Positions 56,440 through 64,000 of a DNA stretch of 64,000 bases are shown one piece after another. A program made the position numbers and the translations under genes. Every line of letters starts with the position of its first letter. Position 1 is the stretch's first letter. The stretch is from Jannaschia faecimaris (GTDB lineage Bacteria; Pseudomonadota; Alphaproteobacteria; Rhodobacterales; Rhodobacteraceae), in NCBI RefSeq assembly GCF_900107415.1, contig NZ_FNPX01000002.1:248001-312000 (forward strand), written 5' to 3'. A model generated the notes under the pieces. That model was given only the letters and a program-made list of their open reading frames with translations. It made no database searches and was not told the DNA's origin.

Positions 56440-56748
56440 ATGAAACCGATCCGTATTTTCTGGCTTATCCTCTGCGTGGCGGGCGTGATCCTTCCCATGC
56501 GCTATTTCCTGCCCTGGCTTCAGGCCAACGACTGGAACATCGGCGCGATGATCGACGCCTGGCACGTCAACGATGCCAGCAGCGGTCTTGTCTGGGACCT
56601 GACGGTGGCGGCAATCACGCTGACCGTCTGGGTGATTTACGAGTCGGTGAAGACGCGCAATTGGACCGGCCTGATCGCGATCCCTGCCACCTATTTCATC
56701 GGCGTGTCGCTGGGCTTGCCCCTGTACCTGTTCCTGCGGAGCCGCTGA
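56440..56748 (+). CDS. DUF2834 small membrane protein
   Basis: 102 residues with three hydrophobic segments (IFWLILCVAGVILPMRYF, a second near WDLTVAAITLTVWVIYES, and a third at the C-terminus). This fits the DUF2834 family, which is uncharacterised. The stop codon TGA overlaps the lysA ATG (TGATG), so the two are translated together. Confidence 0.85.
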   Translation: MKPIRIFWLILCVAGVILPMRYFLPWLQANDWNIGAMIDAWHVNDASSGLVWDLTVAAITLTVWVIYESVKTRNWTGLIAIPATYFIGVSLGLPLYLFLRSR

Positions 56749-58016
56749 TGGACCACTTCCTCTACCGCGACGGCGCGCTTCATGCCGAAGACGTCCCCCT
56801 GACCGAAATCGCGCGCGGCGTGGGCACTCCGGTCTACGTCTATTCCGCGGCGACGCTCTTGCGGCATTACAACCTGTTTGACGAAGCCTTGGCCTGGGGC
56901 CCGCATCTTGTCTGCTATGCCGTCAAAGCGGCCAGCAATGTCGCAATCCTCAAGTTGCTGGGAGACGCGGGTGCCGGCATGGATGTCGTTTCCGAGGGCG
57001 AATACCGCCGCGCCCGCGCCGCCGGTGTTCCCGGTGACCGCATCGTGTTCTCCGGCGTGGGCAAGACCGAGGGCGAGATGCGGTACGTCCTGCAAAACGG
57101 CATCCGCCAGATCAATCTGGAGAGCGAGCCGGAGATGCGCCTGCTGTCGAAGGTGGCGACCGAGTTGGGCGTCGAGGTGCCCGTTACCGTTCGCGTGAAC
57201 CCCGACGTCGATGCCAAGACCCACGAGAAGATCGCAACCGGAAAATCCGACAACAAGTTCGGCATCCCCATTTCCCGTGCGCGCGAAGTCTACGCCGAAA
57301 TCGCCACGCTGCCCGGCCTCAGGGTCGTCGGCATCGACGTGCATATCGGCTCGCAACTGACCGATCTGGAGCCATTCCGCGCGGCCTATCGCAAAGTCGC
57401 CGACCTGACCGGGGTCCTGCGCGCCGACGGGCACGAGATCACCCGCCTCGATCTTGGTGGGGGTCTGGGCATTCCCTATGCGCGCTCGAACCTCGCGCCG
57501 CCGGTGCCGATGGAATACGGGACTGTCATCCAGGAGGAAGTCGGCCACCTGGGCTGCGAAATTGAGATTGAGCCGGGTCGCCTGATCGCGGGCAACGCGG
57601 GCATCCTGTTGACCTCGACCATCTTCGTGAAGGAAGGCGAGGGCCGCGATTTCCTGATCGTGGATGCAGCCATGAACGACCTGATCCGCCCCGCGATGTA
57701 CGGCGCGCACCATGATATCGTCCCCGTGGTCGAGCCGGCCCCCGGCGTCGAAACCCGCGCCTTCGACATCGTCGGCCCCATCTGCGAGACGGGTGACACA
57801 TTTGCCAAGGGCCGCGACATGCCGCCCGTCGGCCCGCACGACCTGATCGCCTTCCGCTCTGCCGGGGCCTATGGGGCCGCGATGTCGAGTGAGTACAACT
57901 CCCGCCCCCTTATCCCGGAGGTGCTGGTGCAGGGCGATCAATACGCGGTGATCCGCCCGCGCCCGACCTATGAGGAGATGATTTCACGCGATAGTGTTCC
58001 CCATTGGCTGGAATGA
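56748..58016 (+). CDS. lysA: Diaminopimelate decarboxylase
   Basis: PLP enzyme, last step of lysine synthesis. The 422-residue protein has the PLP Lys in VCYAVKAASNVAIL near residue 60, GVDVHIGSQLT-like segment (GIDVHIGSQLTDLEPFRAA) near residue 200, the phosphate-binding GGGLGIPYAR near residue 240 and the active-site Cys in GPICETGDTFAKGR near residue 345. Start is the ATG 56748 overlapping DUF2834. TIGR02302 follows, an order conserved in Rhodobacterales. Confidence 0.96.
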   Translation: MDHFLYRDGALHAEDVPLTEIARGVGTPVYVYSAATLLRHYNLFDEALAWGPHLVCYAVKAASNVAILKLLGDAGAGMDVVSEGEYRRARAAGVPGDRIVFSGVGKTEGEMRYVLQNGIRQINLESEPEMRLLSKVATELGVEVPVTVRVNPDVDAKTHEKIATGKSDNKFGIPISRAREVYAEIATLPGLRVVGIDVHIGSQLTDLEPFRAAYRKVADLTGVLRADGHEITRLDLGGGLGIPYARSNLAPPVPMEYGTVIQEEVGHLGCEIEIEPGRLIAGNAGILLTSTIFVKEGEGRDFLIVDAAMNDLIRPAMYGAHHDIVPVVEPAPGVETRAFDIVGPICETGDTFAKGRDMPPVGPHDLIAFRSAGAYGAAMSSEYNSRPLIPEVLVQGDQYAVIRPRPTYEEMISRDSVPHWLE

Positions 58017-58053
58017 TCCTACCTTAGACGTGACCAACCACGGGGAGGGTCGT

Positions 58054-60669
58054 TTGACCGACAAAAAGTCGCCCGCCAAAAGCTCCATCGCGCGAGCCAT
58101 GCGCCTGACGCACCTCGGCCTCTGGGCTGAACGCATCACCCGTACGTTCTGGTCGGCGTGGACCGTCGCTTTTGTCGGCTTGGCGATCTGGGCGTCTGGC
58201 CTCCTGCCTCCATTGTGGGAATGGACGGCCGTGGGTGCCTTGATGATCGCCACGGTGGGCTTCGTTGTCGCAGGTTTGTGGAATTTCATCGCCCCGACCC
58301 AAGCTGACGCCATGGCACGGCTGGATGAAACGCTGCCCGGTCGCCCCCTTACCGCGTTGTCGGACCATATGGCCGTCGGATCGGACGATCCGCAGGCCGC
58401 CGCTGTCTGGGCCGCGCACCGTCGCCGCATGAGCGCGCGTCTGGCAGGAGCGAAAGGCGTCCCCGGCAATCTGCGCATCTCGCATCGCGATCCCTATGCC
58501 TTGCGCTACATGGCCGTGCTGTTCGCGGCCATTGCGGTTCTGTTCGGCACGCTCTGGCGGGTGCCCGAGGTGCCGCAGCTTCCGGGCATTGGCCAACAGG
58601 TCGCGACCGGGCCTGCCTGGGAAGGCTGGCTGGAGCCACCGCGCCACACCGGCCTGCCGACGCTCTATCTCAAAGACATCGCGCCGGGTCCGGTCGACGT
58701 CCCCAAGGGCACGCGCGTGACTGTCCGCCTTTACGGCGAGACCGGCGCGCTTGCCGTGTCCGAAACCGTATCGGGCCGGTCCGAGACGCAACCCTCCGAA
58801 CCGCTCCAGGACTTCAGGGTTAGCCAATCAGGCACGCTTTCGATCGACGGAACCGACGATGCGCCGCTCTGGACCCTGACCGCCACCCCGGACGCCGCCC
58901 CCGTGATCGCCACCAGCGGCGAAGCCGCCTTCGAATTCCCCGATCAGGTCACGCTCCCGTGGACCGCCGCGGACGACTACGGCGTGACGGCGGCGGAAAT
59001 CACCATCGCGTTGAACCCGGACGCGGCCGAGCGCCGTCACGGCCTTTCGATCGAACCCGAACCTCGAGAGCCGCTGACGCTCGATATGTCGCTTCCCATT
59101 GCGGGCGACCGCACCGATATCATCGAGATCTTCCGCGCCGAACTGACCGAGCACCCCTTGGCTGATATGCCGGTGACGATCAACCTGTCCGCGACGGATG
59201 CCGCCGGACAAACAGGCACCACAGTTGACCGCATCGTCCTGCCGGGACGCGCCTTCTATGACCCGATTGCCGCAGCCCTGATCGAACAGCGCCGCGACCT
59301 GAACTGGTCACGCGCGAACCGGGCCCGCGTTTCGCGCTTGCTCAAGGCCATCACGTGGCAGGCCGACGGCAGCTGGAATGCGCCCACCGCCTATATCATC
59401 ACACGCATGGCGATACGTCGTCTGGATGGCGGGCCGCTGACGCTTGAGACACGTGACGAAGTGGCCGAGATGCTGTGGCAGGCCGCCGTGCGGATCGAGG
59501 ACGGATCGCTCGACAGCGCGCTGGCCCGTTTGCGCGAGGCGCAGGAGCGTCTTGCCGAGGCCATCCGGCAGGGAGCTTCGCCCGAGGAAATCGACCGCCT
59601 GATGGCCGAAATGCGTGAGGCGATGGACGACTACACCCGTCAGCTTGCCCAACAGCAGGGCCAACAGGGTCAGCAGCAACAGGCACAGGGCGAGACGCAG
59701 GAAATCACACCCGACATGTTGGATCAGATGATGCAACGCATCGAGGAGTTGATGGCGCAGGGCCGCACCGCGGAGGCGCAGGAGCTTCTGCGGCAGCTTC
59801 AAGAAATGATGGAGAATATGCAGGTTACGCAGGGCCAGGGTGGCGGTCAGGGCCAGCAGGGCGAAGGCGAGCAGGCCATGGACGAGCTGCGCGACCAATT
59901 GAGAGAGCAGCAGGAACTCTCGGACGAGGCCTTCCGCCAGTTGCAGGAGCAATTCGGCCAACAAGGTCAGCAGCCCGGCCAACAGGGGCAACAGGGCCAG
60001 CAAGGCCAACAGGGTCAGGGCGAACAGCCCGGACAGGGTCAGCAACCCGAACGAGGCCAATCCGGCCAACAAGGCGAGACCCGCCAATCCCAGAATCCCG
60101 GCCAGGGTGGCGGTCAGAGTCGCCCCGGCGATCAGCCCGGACAGGGCGGCAACGGCACCGATGCACAGGCCCTGGCCGAACGTCAGCAGGCGCTGCGCGA
60201 GGGACTTGAGACACTGCGCAATAACCTTCCGGGTGCGGGCACCGAAGCCGGCGATGCCGCGCGCGATGCCCTCGGTCGTGCCGAGGGTGCCATGGAAGAC
60301 GCGGAGCGGGACCTGGCCGACGGCAACCTGGGCGGCGCGCTGGACGACCAGGCGCGCGCCATGGACGCCTTGCGCGACGGGATGCAGGAGTTGGGCCGCG
60401 CGCTGGCCGACGACCGCCAACCGGGCAGCAAGCAGCCCGGCAATCAGGGTCAGCAGGGCAATCGCGCCGGACGCGCCATCGACCGCGACCCGCTTGGCCG
60501 TCAGTCCGGCGAAGGTGGCCAAATCGGCAGCGCGGACCCGCTGGGTGAAGGGCCGGAAGCGCAGCGCCGTGCCCGCGATCTGATGGATGAGATACGTCGC
60601 CGCTCGGGCGAACGTGATCGCCCGGAAATCGAACTGGACTACCTGCGCCGCCTGCTTGACCGGTTCTGA
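58054..60669 (+). CDS. TIGR02302 (DUF4175) large membrane protein with Gln/Gly-rich repeats
   Basis: About 871 residues from a TTG start at 58054, which has GGGGAGGG just upstream; a GTG at 58030 is also possible. Three membrane helices are in the first 170 residues (VAFVGLAIWASGLLPP, VGALMIATVGFVVAGLW, and VLFAAIAVLFGTLWRV). A soluble domain follows, then a long Gln/Gly-rich region at about residues 535-720 and a charged helical C-terminus. The family is conserved in alphaproteobacteria next to lysA, and the function is unknown. Its stop is 6 bases from a convergent zinc-ribbon gene. Confidence 0.88.
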   Translation: MTDKKSPAKSSIARAMRLTHLGLWAERITRTFWSAWTVAFVGLAIWASGLLPPLWEWTAVGALMIATVGFVVAGLWNFIAPTQADAMARLDETLPGRPLTALSDHMAVGSDDPQAAAVWAAHRRRMSARLAGAKGVPGNLRISHRDPYALRYMAVLFAAIAVLFGTLWRVPEVPQLPGIGQQVATGPAWEGWLEPPRHTGLPTLYLKDIAPGPVDVPKGTRVTVRLYGETGALAVSETVSGRSETQPSEPLQDFRVSQSGTLSIDGTDDAPLWTLTATPDAAPVIATSGEAAFEFPDQVTLPWTAADDYGVTAAEITIALNPDAAERRHGLSIEPEPREPLTLDMSLPIAGDRTDIIEIFRAELTEHPLADMPVTINLSATDAAGQTGTTVDRIVLPGRAFYDPIAAALIEQRRDLNWSRANRARVSRLLKAITWQADGSWNAPTAYIITRMAIRRLDGGPLTLETRDEVAEMLWQAAVRIEDGSLDSALARLREAQERLAEAIRQGASPEEIDRLMAEMREAMDDYTRQLAQQQGQQGQQQQAQGETQEITPDMLDQMMQRIEELMAQGRTAEAQELLRQLQEMMENMQVTQGQGGGQGQQGEGEQAMDELRDQLREQQELSDEAFRQLQEQFGQQGQQPGQQGQQGQQGQQGQGEQPGQGQQPERGQSGQQGETRQSQNPGQGGGQSRPGDQPGQGGNGTDAQALAERQQALREGLETLRNNLPGAGTEAGDAARDALGRAEGAMEDAERDLADGNLGGALDDQARAMDALRDGMQELGRALADDRQPGSKQPGNQGQQGNRAGRAIDRDPLGRQSGEGGQIGSADPLGEGPEAQRRARDLMDEIRRRSGERDRPEIELDYLRRLLDRF
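59955..60150 (+). repeat. Gln/Gly-rich coding repeat in TIGR02302
   Basis: Nine-base units such as GGCCAACAG and GGTCAGCAG recur in frame (QQGQQGQQ), with variations PGQ and QGE. Units differ by a few synonymous bases. Slippage-prone and low in complexity, so its length probably varies between strains. Confidence 0.75.
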
Positions 60670-60675
60670 GTGCGT

Positions 60676-61770
60676 CTACCTGTCGGGTGCGATGCTGGCG
60701 GTAAGCGCCTCGGTGGCGGCCGCCAGAGCAACGCGCTGCTCGTCGACCCATGCTACGTATTTCGAAAGCATTGTCGCGAGTTGCGGCACGGCCTCGCTGA
60801 TCTGCCCGGCAAAAACGTAGACGCCAAGCAGGACTATGATGATCGCACACATCAGCAGGAAACCGATCCGGAAGCCACTGCTGCGTCTTGCCTCCTCCGG
60901 GGCCTCAGACTCCTCACCGGACAGCGCCTCGGCCTCGGCGGCGCGTTCGTCAGGACGCAGGGATGAATTGATTTCCTCGATATCGGGCAACAATTCCCGA
61001 CGCGCCGACCTTGAGGACGTCGGTGCGGTGTCGTTGGCGGCCGCGTCGTCCTCGGCCAAGATGTCCTCGTCCGGGTCGTCTTCCTCGACCTGCGTTACGC
61101 TGGCATCGCGCAGGGTTGCGGCGATCACGTCCGACATGTCGACATCATCGTCCTGCGCCGGCTCGGGTACCCGTCCTGACGGTGCTCCCCTCTCGCGCGA
61201 ATCGGAGCTGCGGGCTCGGGCTCGCGCCAGAGAGGCCGCGGCGGCCATGCGCGCCCGCTCGGTCGCAGCCTGTGCACGGTGCTCAACAACGGCCTCCGCC
61301 TCGGCCTTATCAACCTCAGGCTCGGGTGCGGGTTCGGTCACATCGTTTTCAGCGTCGTCAGACGTCTCGCCCGAAATGTCGGATGCCTCACCCGCTGCGC
61401 GCAGGCGCTCCTCCCGCTCCCGCTCCTCGCGCAGGATATCCAGCATTTCCGGATCAGGTTCCCGGCGACGGGGCCTTGAACCCGGAGGCACGGCATCCCG
61501 CTGTGTTTTCTTGTCTTCGCCGTCATCTTCGCGGCCGAGATCGTCTTTATCGTGGTCCGCGACATCGTCGACAGCATCATCAGGCATCGTCGATGCCTTG
61601 TGCCCCGGTCGCCGGACTGCGCGTTCCTCTACCGCACTTGCTGCACGGGGGCGTCCGCCCTGAAACCATGTCGTTCCGCAATTCGAGCATTGAACTTCCC
61701 GTCCATCAGACGGGATCATGTCGTCACCCACTTCGTACTGGGCGTTGCAATTGGGACAGGTGATACGCAT
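60676..61770 (-). CDS. Zinc-ribbon (MJ0042-type) membrane-anchored protein
   Basis: 364 residues. N-terminal zinc ribbon RITCPNCNAQYEVGDD and VQCSNCGTTWF holds four Cys ligands at residues 4-31. A long charged, disordered acidic-basic middle follows, and one C-terminal membrane helix (FLLMCAIIIVLLGVYVFAG) at about residue 305. This zinc-ribbon plus single-helix layout is common before ftsE in Rhodobacterales. Start at the ATG 61770. Function unknown. Confidence 0.82.
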   Translation of the reverse strand: MRITCPNCNAQYEVGDDMIPSDGREVQCSNCGTTWFQGGRPRAASAVEERAVRRPGHKASTMPDDAVDDVADHDKDDLGREDDGEDKKTQRDAVPPGSRPRRREPDPEMLDILREEREREERLRAAGEASDISGETSDDAENDVTEPAPEPEVDKAEAEAVVEHRAQAATERARMAAAASLARARARSSDSRERGAPSGRVPEPAQDDDVDMSDVIAATLRDASVTQVEEDDPDEDILAEDDAAANDTAPTSSRSARRELLPDIEEINSSLRPDERAAEAEALSGEESEAPEEARRSSGFRIGFLLMCAIIIVLLGVYVFAGQISEAVPQLATMLSKYVAWVDEQRVALAAATEALTASIAPDR

Positions 61771-61952
61771 GGGTGGGACGTCATATCCTGTGTGTGTGGT
61801 TAACAATTGCCCTTACCGCGCCCGATTGATCCACGGGTGTCAACCCTGACGGCCTGCTTGCACCGGCGGTTTGTGGCGTGAAGACCCAGAAAGGCGGTGA
61901 TTGCGTCAAAATCATGGCTGGGGCAGAAGGGCGGCAACGCGAGGGGACAACC

Positions 61953-62627
61953 GTGATCGAGCTGCAGAGCGCAGGATATTCCTATGGTGGCGCAGGGCTG
62001 CTGGCCGGGTTGGACCTTGGCTTGCCGCCGGGGTCATTCCACTTTCTGATCGGTCCATCGGGTGCGGGCAAGACCACGCTGCTCAGGCTGTGCTATGGTG
62101 ATCTGAAACCGACCTCCGGCCAGGTTCTTCTGGACGGGCGCGATACGCGGACGTTCGACCGCGATGGTCTGGCACGGATCCGGCGAAGGATCGGCGTGGT
62201 GCACCAGGATTGCCAATTCATCGACCACCTGTCGATCCGCGAAAACGTGGCGCTGCCCCTGACCGTCTCGGGCCGCGATGTGGCGGCGGAGGCGACGAAC
62301 CTCGATCAACTTCTGAGTTGGGTCGGGCTGGCACCGCGCGCCAACGCCCTGCCACCCGAACTGTCGGGGGGCGAACGCCAACGTGCGGCGCTGGCGCGGG
62401 CGGTCATAATGGACCCGGAGATTATTATCGCCGACGAACCCACGGGAAACATTGACTGGGAAATGTCCCAGCGCCTGCTGTCCCTGCTGGCCGAACTGAA
62501 CCGAATGGGCAAGACCGTGCTGGTGGCAACGCATGACCTTGCCCTGATCCGCGCGGCAAAGGCCCAGGTTTCGGCCCGCGTGTTACGGCTGGCCAACGGC
62601 GTTCTGACGACGGGGGCCGCGTTGTGA
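61953..62627 (+). CDS. ftsE: Cell-division ABC transporter ATP-binding protein FtsE
   Basis: 224 residues. Walker A is LIGPSGAGKTTLLRL near residue 38, the ABC signature LSGGERQRAALARAV near residue 140 and Walker B is IIIADEPTGNID. With FtsX it forms a complex that activates peptidoglycan hydrolysis at the septum. The GTG at 61953 follows GAGGGGA; an ATG at 61914 would add 13 residues. Overlaps ftsX by four bases (GTGA). Confidence 0.92.
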   Translation: MIELQSAGYSYGGAGLLAGLDLGLPPGSFHFLIGPSGAGKTTLLRLCYGDLKPTSGQVLLDGRDTRTFDRDGLARIRRRIGVVHQDCQFIDHLSIRENVALPLTVSGRDVAAEATNLDQLLSWVGLAPRANALPPELSGGERQRAALARAVIMDPEIIIADEPTGNIDWEMSQRLLSLLAELNRMGKTVLVATHDLALIRAAKAQVSARVLRLANGVLTTGAAL

Positions 62628-63523
62628 AGGCCTTGCGCGCCCTTCTGAATGCCGCGCTTGGCGACCGCCAGGCCGATCGCGTCGTCCCTCCCACGGGACA
62701 CACGGTATGGCTGACGGTTCTGACTGCCGGGGCCATGGCCTTTCTCGCGGTGTTCGCGCTGGCGCTGTCGCTGGCGACGGGGCGGCTGGCGGACCGCTGG
62801 GCCGACAGTCTGGCCCAAGCGGCAACCATCCGCATTTCCGCCCCGCCCGAGCAGGCCGACGCACAGGTCGCCGCGTTAGAGACGATCTTGTCGGCCACCC
62901 CAGGTATCGCGGAAGCCCGCGTTCTGGAGCAGGCCGAGCAGCTCGCCCTTCTGGAGCCATGGCTGGGCCCGGACCTTCCGCTCGACACCCTGCCCCTGCC
63001 CCGCCTGATCGAGGTGACAGGCACGGAGGATCTGGACGTCGAGGGGTTGCGTCAAAGGCTGGCGGCCGAAGTGCCGGGGGCCACCTATGACGATCACACC
63101 CGCTGGCGACAGCCACTGGTGCAGGCGGCGGACCGGTTACGCAGCCTGGGGTGGATCGCACTTGCACTGATCGCGGGGACGCTGGCCGCAATGATCACAC
63201 TGGCTGCGCGCGCCGCCCTTGCCGCGAACCGTCAGATCATCCACGTCCTGCGCCTCGTCGGCGCACGTGACGCTTACGTCATCCGCGCCTTTACCCGCCG
63301 TTTCACCCTGCGGACCGCGATGGGTGCCGCTGTCGGCGCGACGTCAGGCGGCCTCGCGATTGCATTTCTTCCGCAGGCGGACCCCGCAGGCGGGTTTCTG
63401 ACGGGGCTAGGCTTCAACGGCGCGGGTTGGCTTCTGCTGCCGCTCATTCCCCTCTTTGCCGGGGCTGTCGCCTTCCTGGCCACCCGTCGCGCGGCATTTC
63501 GCGCGCTGGCCGGTTTCGAATAA
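62624..63523 (+). CDS. ftsX: Cell-division permease FtsX
   Basis: 299 residues with four membrane segments: one near residue 33 (LTVLTAGAMAFLAVFALAL), and three after residue 170 (LGWIALALIAGTLAAMITLA, then RTAMGAAVGATSGGLAIAF, then GWLLLPLIPLFAGAVAFLA). The large periplasmic loop between the first and second is typical. A GTG start at 62624 overlaps the ftsE stop. FtsX anchors FtsE and signals to cell-wall hydrolases. Confidence 0.9.
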   Translation: MKALRALLNAALGDRQADRVVPPTGHTVWLTVLTAGAMAFLAVFALALSLATGRLADRWADSLAQAATIRISAPPEQADAQVAALETILSATPGIAEARVLEQAEQLALLEPWLGPDLPLDTLPLPRLIEVTGTEDLDVEGLRQRLAAEVPGATYDDHTRWRQPLVQAADRLRSLGWIALALIAGTLAAMITLAARAALAANRQIIHVLRLVGARDAYVIRAFTRRFTLRTAMGAAVGATSGGLAIAFLPQADPAGGFLTGLGFNGAGWLLLPLIPLFAGAVAFLATRRAAFRALAGFE

Positions 63524-63532
63524 GGACCCCCG

Positions 63533-64000
63533 ATGCAATTGATCCGCTCCGCGCTTTTCAACGTCACAATGTATGTCTGGATGGCGATCGTGGGCATTGC
63601 CTGCATCCCACTGCTCATCGCCTCGCCCGAGGGGGCCCGCTGGGCCTGCAGCTTCTACGCGCGAAGCACCCTGTGGCAGTTGGCCAGGATCACCGGCCTG
63701 CGCAGCGAGATCCGCGGCACCGTGCCCACTGGAGGCGTTCTGGTGGCCGCCAAGCATCAAAGCTTTCTGGACATCATCCTGATCTGGACCGCGCTTTCGC
63801 GGCCCTTTTTCATCATGAAATCCATCCTGCGCTTTGCGCCGTTCCTGGGAATGTACGCGCTGCGGCTGGGGTGCATCCCCGTGCATCGCGGCAAGCGGAC
63901 CGAGGCGATCAAGCTGATGCTTGCCGAAGTCCGCTCGGGCAAGCGCGAGGGGGGTCAACTGCTGATCTATCCGCAAGGGACGCGCGTCGCACCGGGGGCC
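63533..64000 (+). CDS. 1-acyl-sn-glycerol-3-phosphate acyltransferase (cut by window edge)
   Basis: The first 156 codons, open to the right edge. An N-terminal hydrophobic helix (YVWMAIVGIACIPLLIA) precedes the catalytic HX4D motif HQSFLD near residue 80, the GCIPVHRGKR block near residue 118 and the acyltransferase motif YPQGTR near residue 150. Makes phosphatidic acid from lysophosphatidic acid. It starts 9 bases after ftsX, so likely in the same transcript. PlsC-type family. Confidence 0.88.
   Translation, partial: MQLIRSALFNVTMYVWMAIVGIACIPLLIASPEGARWACSFYARSTLWQLARITGLRSEIRGTVPTGGVLVAAKHQSFLDIILIWTALSRPFFIMKSILRFAPFLGMYALRLGCIPVHRGKRTEAIKLMLAEVRSGKREGGQLLIYPQGTRVAPGA

Noticed and set aside
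59308-60522. Long minus-strand frame rich in Leu opposite the Gln/Gly repeats
   Set aside because: Leu-rich sequence is what the antisense of CAG-rich codons gives; it has no start signal or family.

Overview
This GC-rich, gene-dense window looks like ordinary chromosome of an alphaproteobacterium of the Rhodobacterales (roseobacter/Rhodobacter group). The evidence is gene content and local order: hsp20-DUF1150, lgt-midA-pgeF, ribF-ycgN-threonine aldolase, lysA-TIGR02302-(zinc ribbon)-ftsE-ftsX-plsC, purE-purK behind a YdcH-type gene, a fused sat/cysC, and a haem-free secreted TPR and Hint-domain repertoire typical of that group. I assigned this from recognised protein families only; no 16S or tRNA gene was seen, and I saw no CRISPR array, prophage, transposase or plasmid function.

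Layout. 1-7135: mainly minus-strand housekeeping (cmk, aroA, trmB, purK, purE) with a plus-strand metallo-beta-lactamase-fold gene. 7253-8128: heat-shock unit (candidate sigma-32 promoter, hsp20, DUF1150, terminator). 8265-11674: sulfate activation (sat/cysC) and thioredoxin reductase with a coupled lipoprotein. 11908-19423: alternating single genes and pairs, several overlapping tail-to-tail (Lrp regulator, RidA, FNT channel, phosphoesterase, Mn pyrophosphatase, CDF exporter, DMT transporter, NUDIX, lipase). 19435-26495: TPR-sulfotransferase, Hint protein, then a run of plus-strand metabolic genes including ribF. 26594-29935: UbiK, then lgt-midA-pgeF and a very small gene. 30043-32388: a thiamine-diphosphate enzyme followed by two decayed genes. 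32446-36180: an FMN reductase facing a four-gene minus-strand cluster (sseA, aminotransferase, VOC, TauE) that reads as a mercaptopyruvate/sulfite module. 36360-44190: rplY, rpoH, rluD, a LysE exporter with divergent Lrp regulator, SDR, tag. 44417-48437: EAL protein and the polyhydroxyalkanoate genes phaA and phaB separated by a broken patatin gene. 48550-56216: LysR, YdcH, an interrupted methyltransferase, a polyprenyl synthase, ispE, a TPR protein and ETF-ubiquinone oxidoreductase. 56440-64000: lysA, the large TIGR02302 membrane protein, ftsEX and the start of an acyltransferase.

How the genes work together. Many cover core metabolism: shikimate and lysine synthesis, purines, isoprenoid and ubiquinone precursors, flavins, lipoprotein maturation, and heat-shock control (rpoH and a likely target, hsp20). 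Two sulfur themes appear: PAPS synthesis (sat/cysC) that could feed the TPR-sulfotransferase, and the sseA cluster.

No clearly novel multi-gene system was found. The observations most worth checking are a 79-bp near-identical inverted copy of a 46-codon gene embedded in the broken patatin gene between phaA and phaB; an in-frame TGA in a TrmN6-like methyltransferase; a decayed gene pair behind the thiamine-diphosphate enzyme; the sseA cluster; a perfect inverted repeat between lysE and its regulator; and a structured intergenic stretch beside tag.
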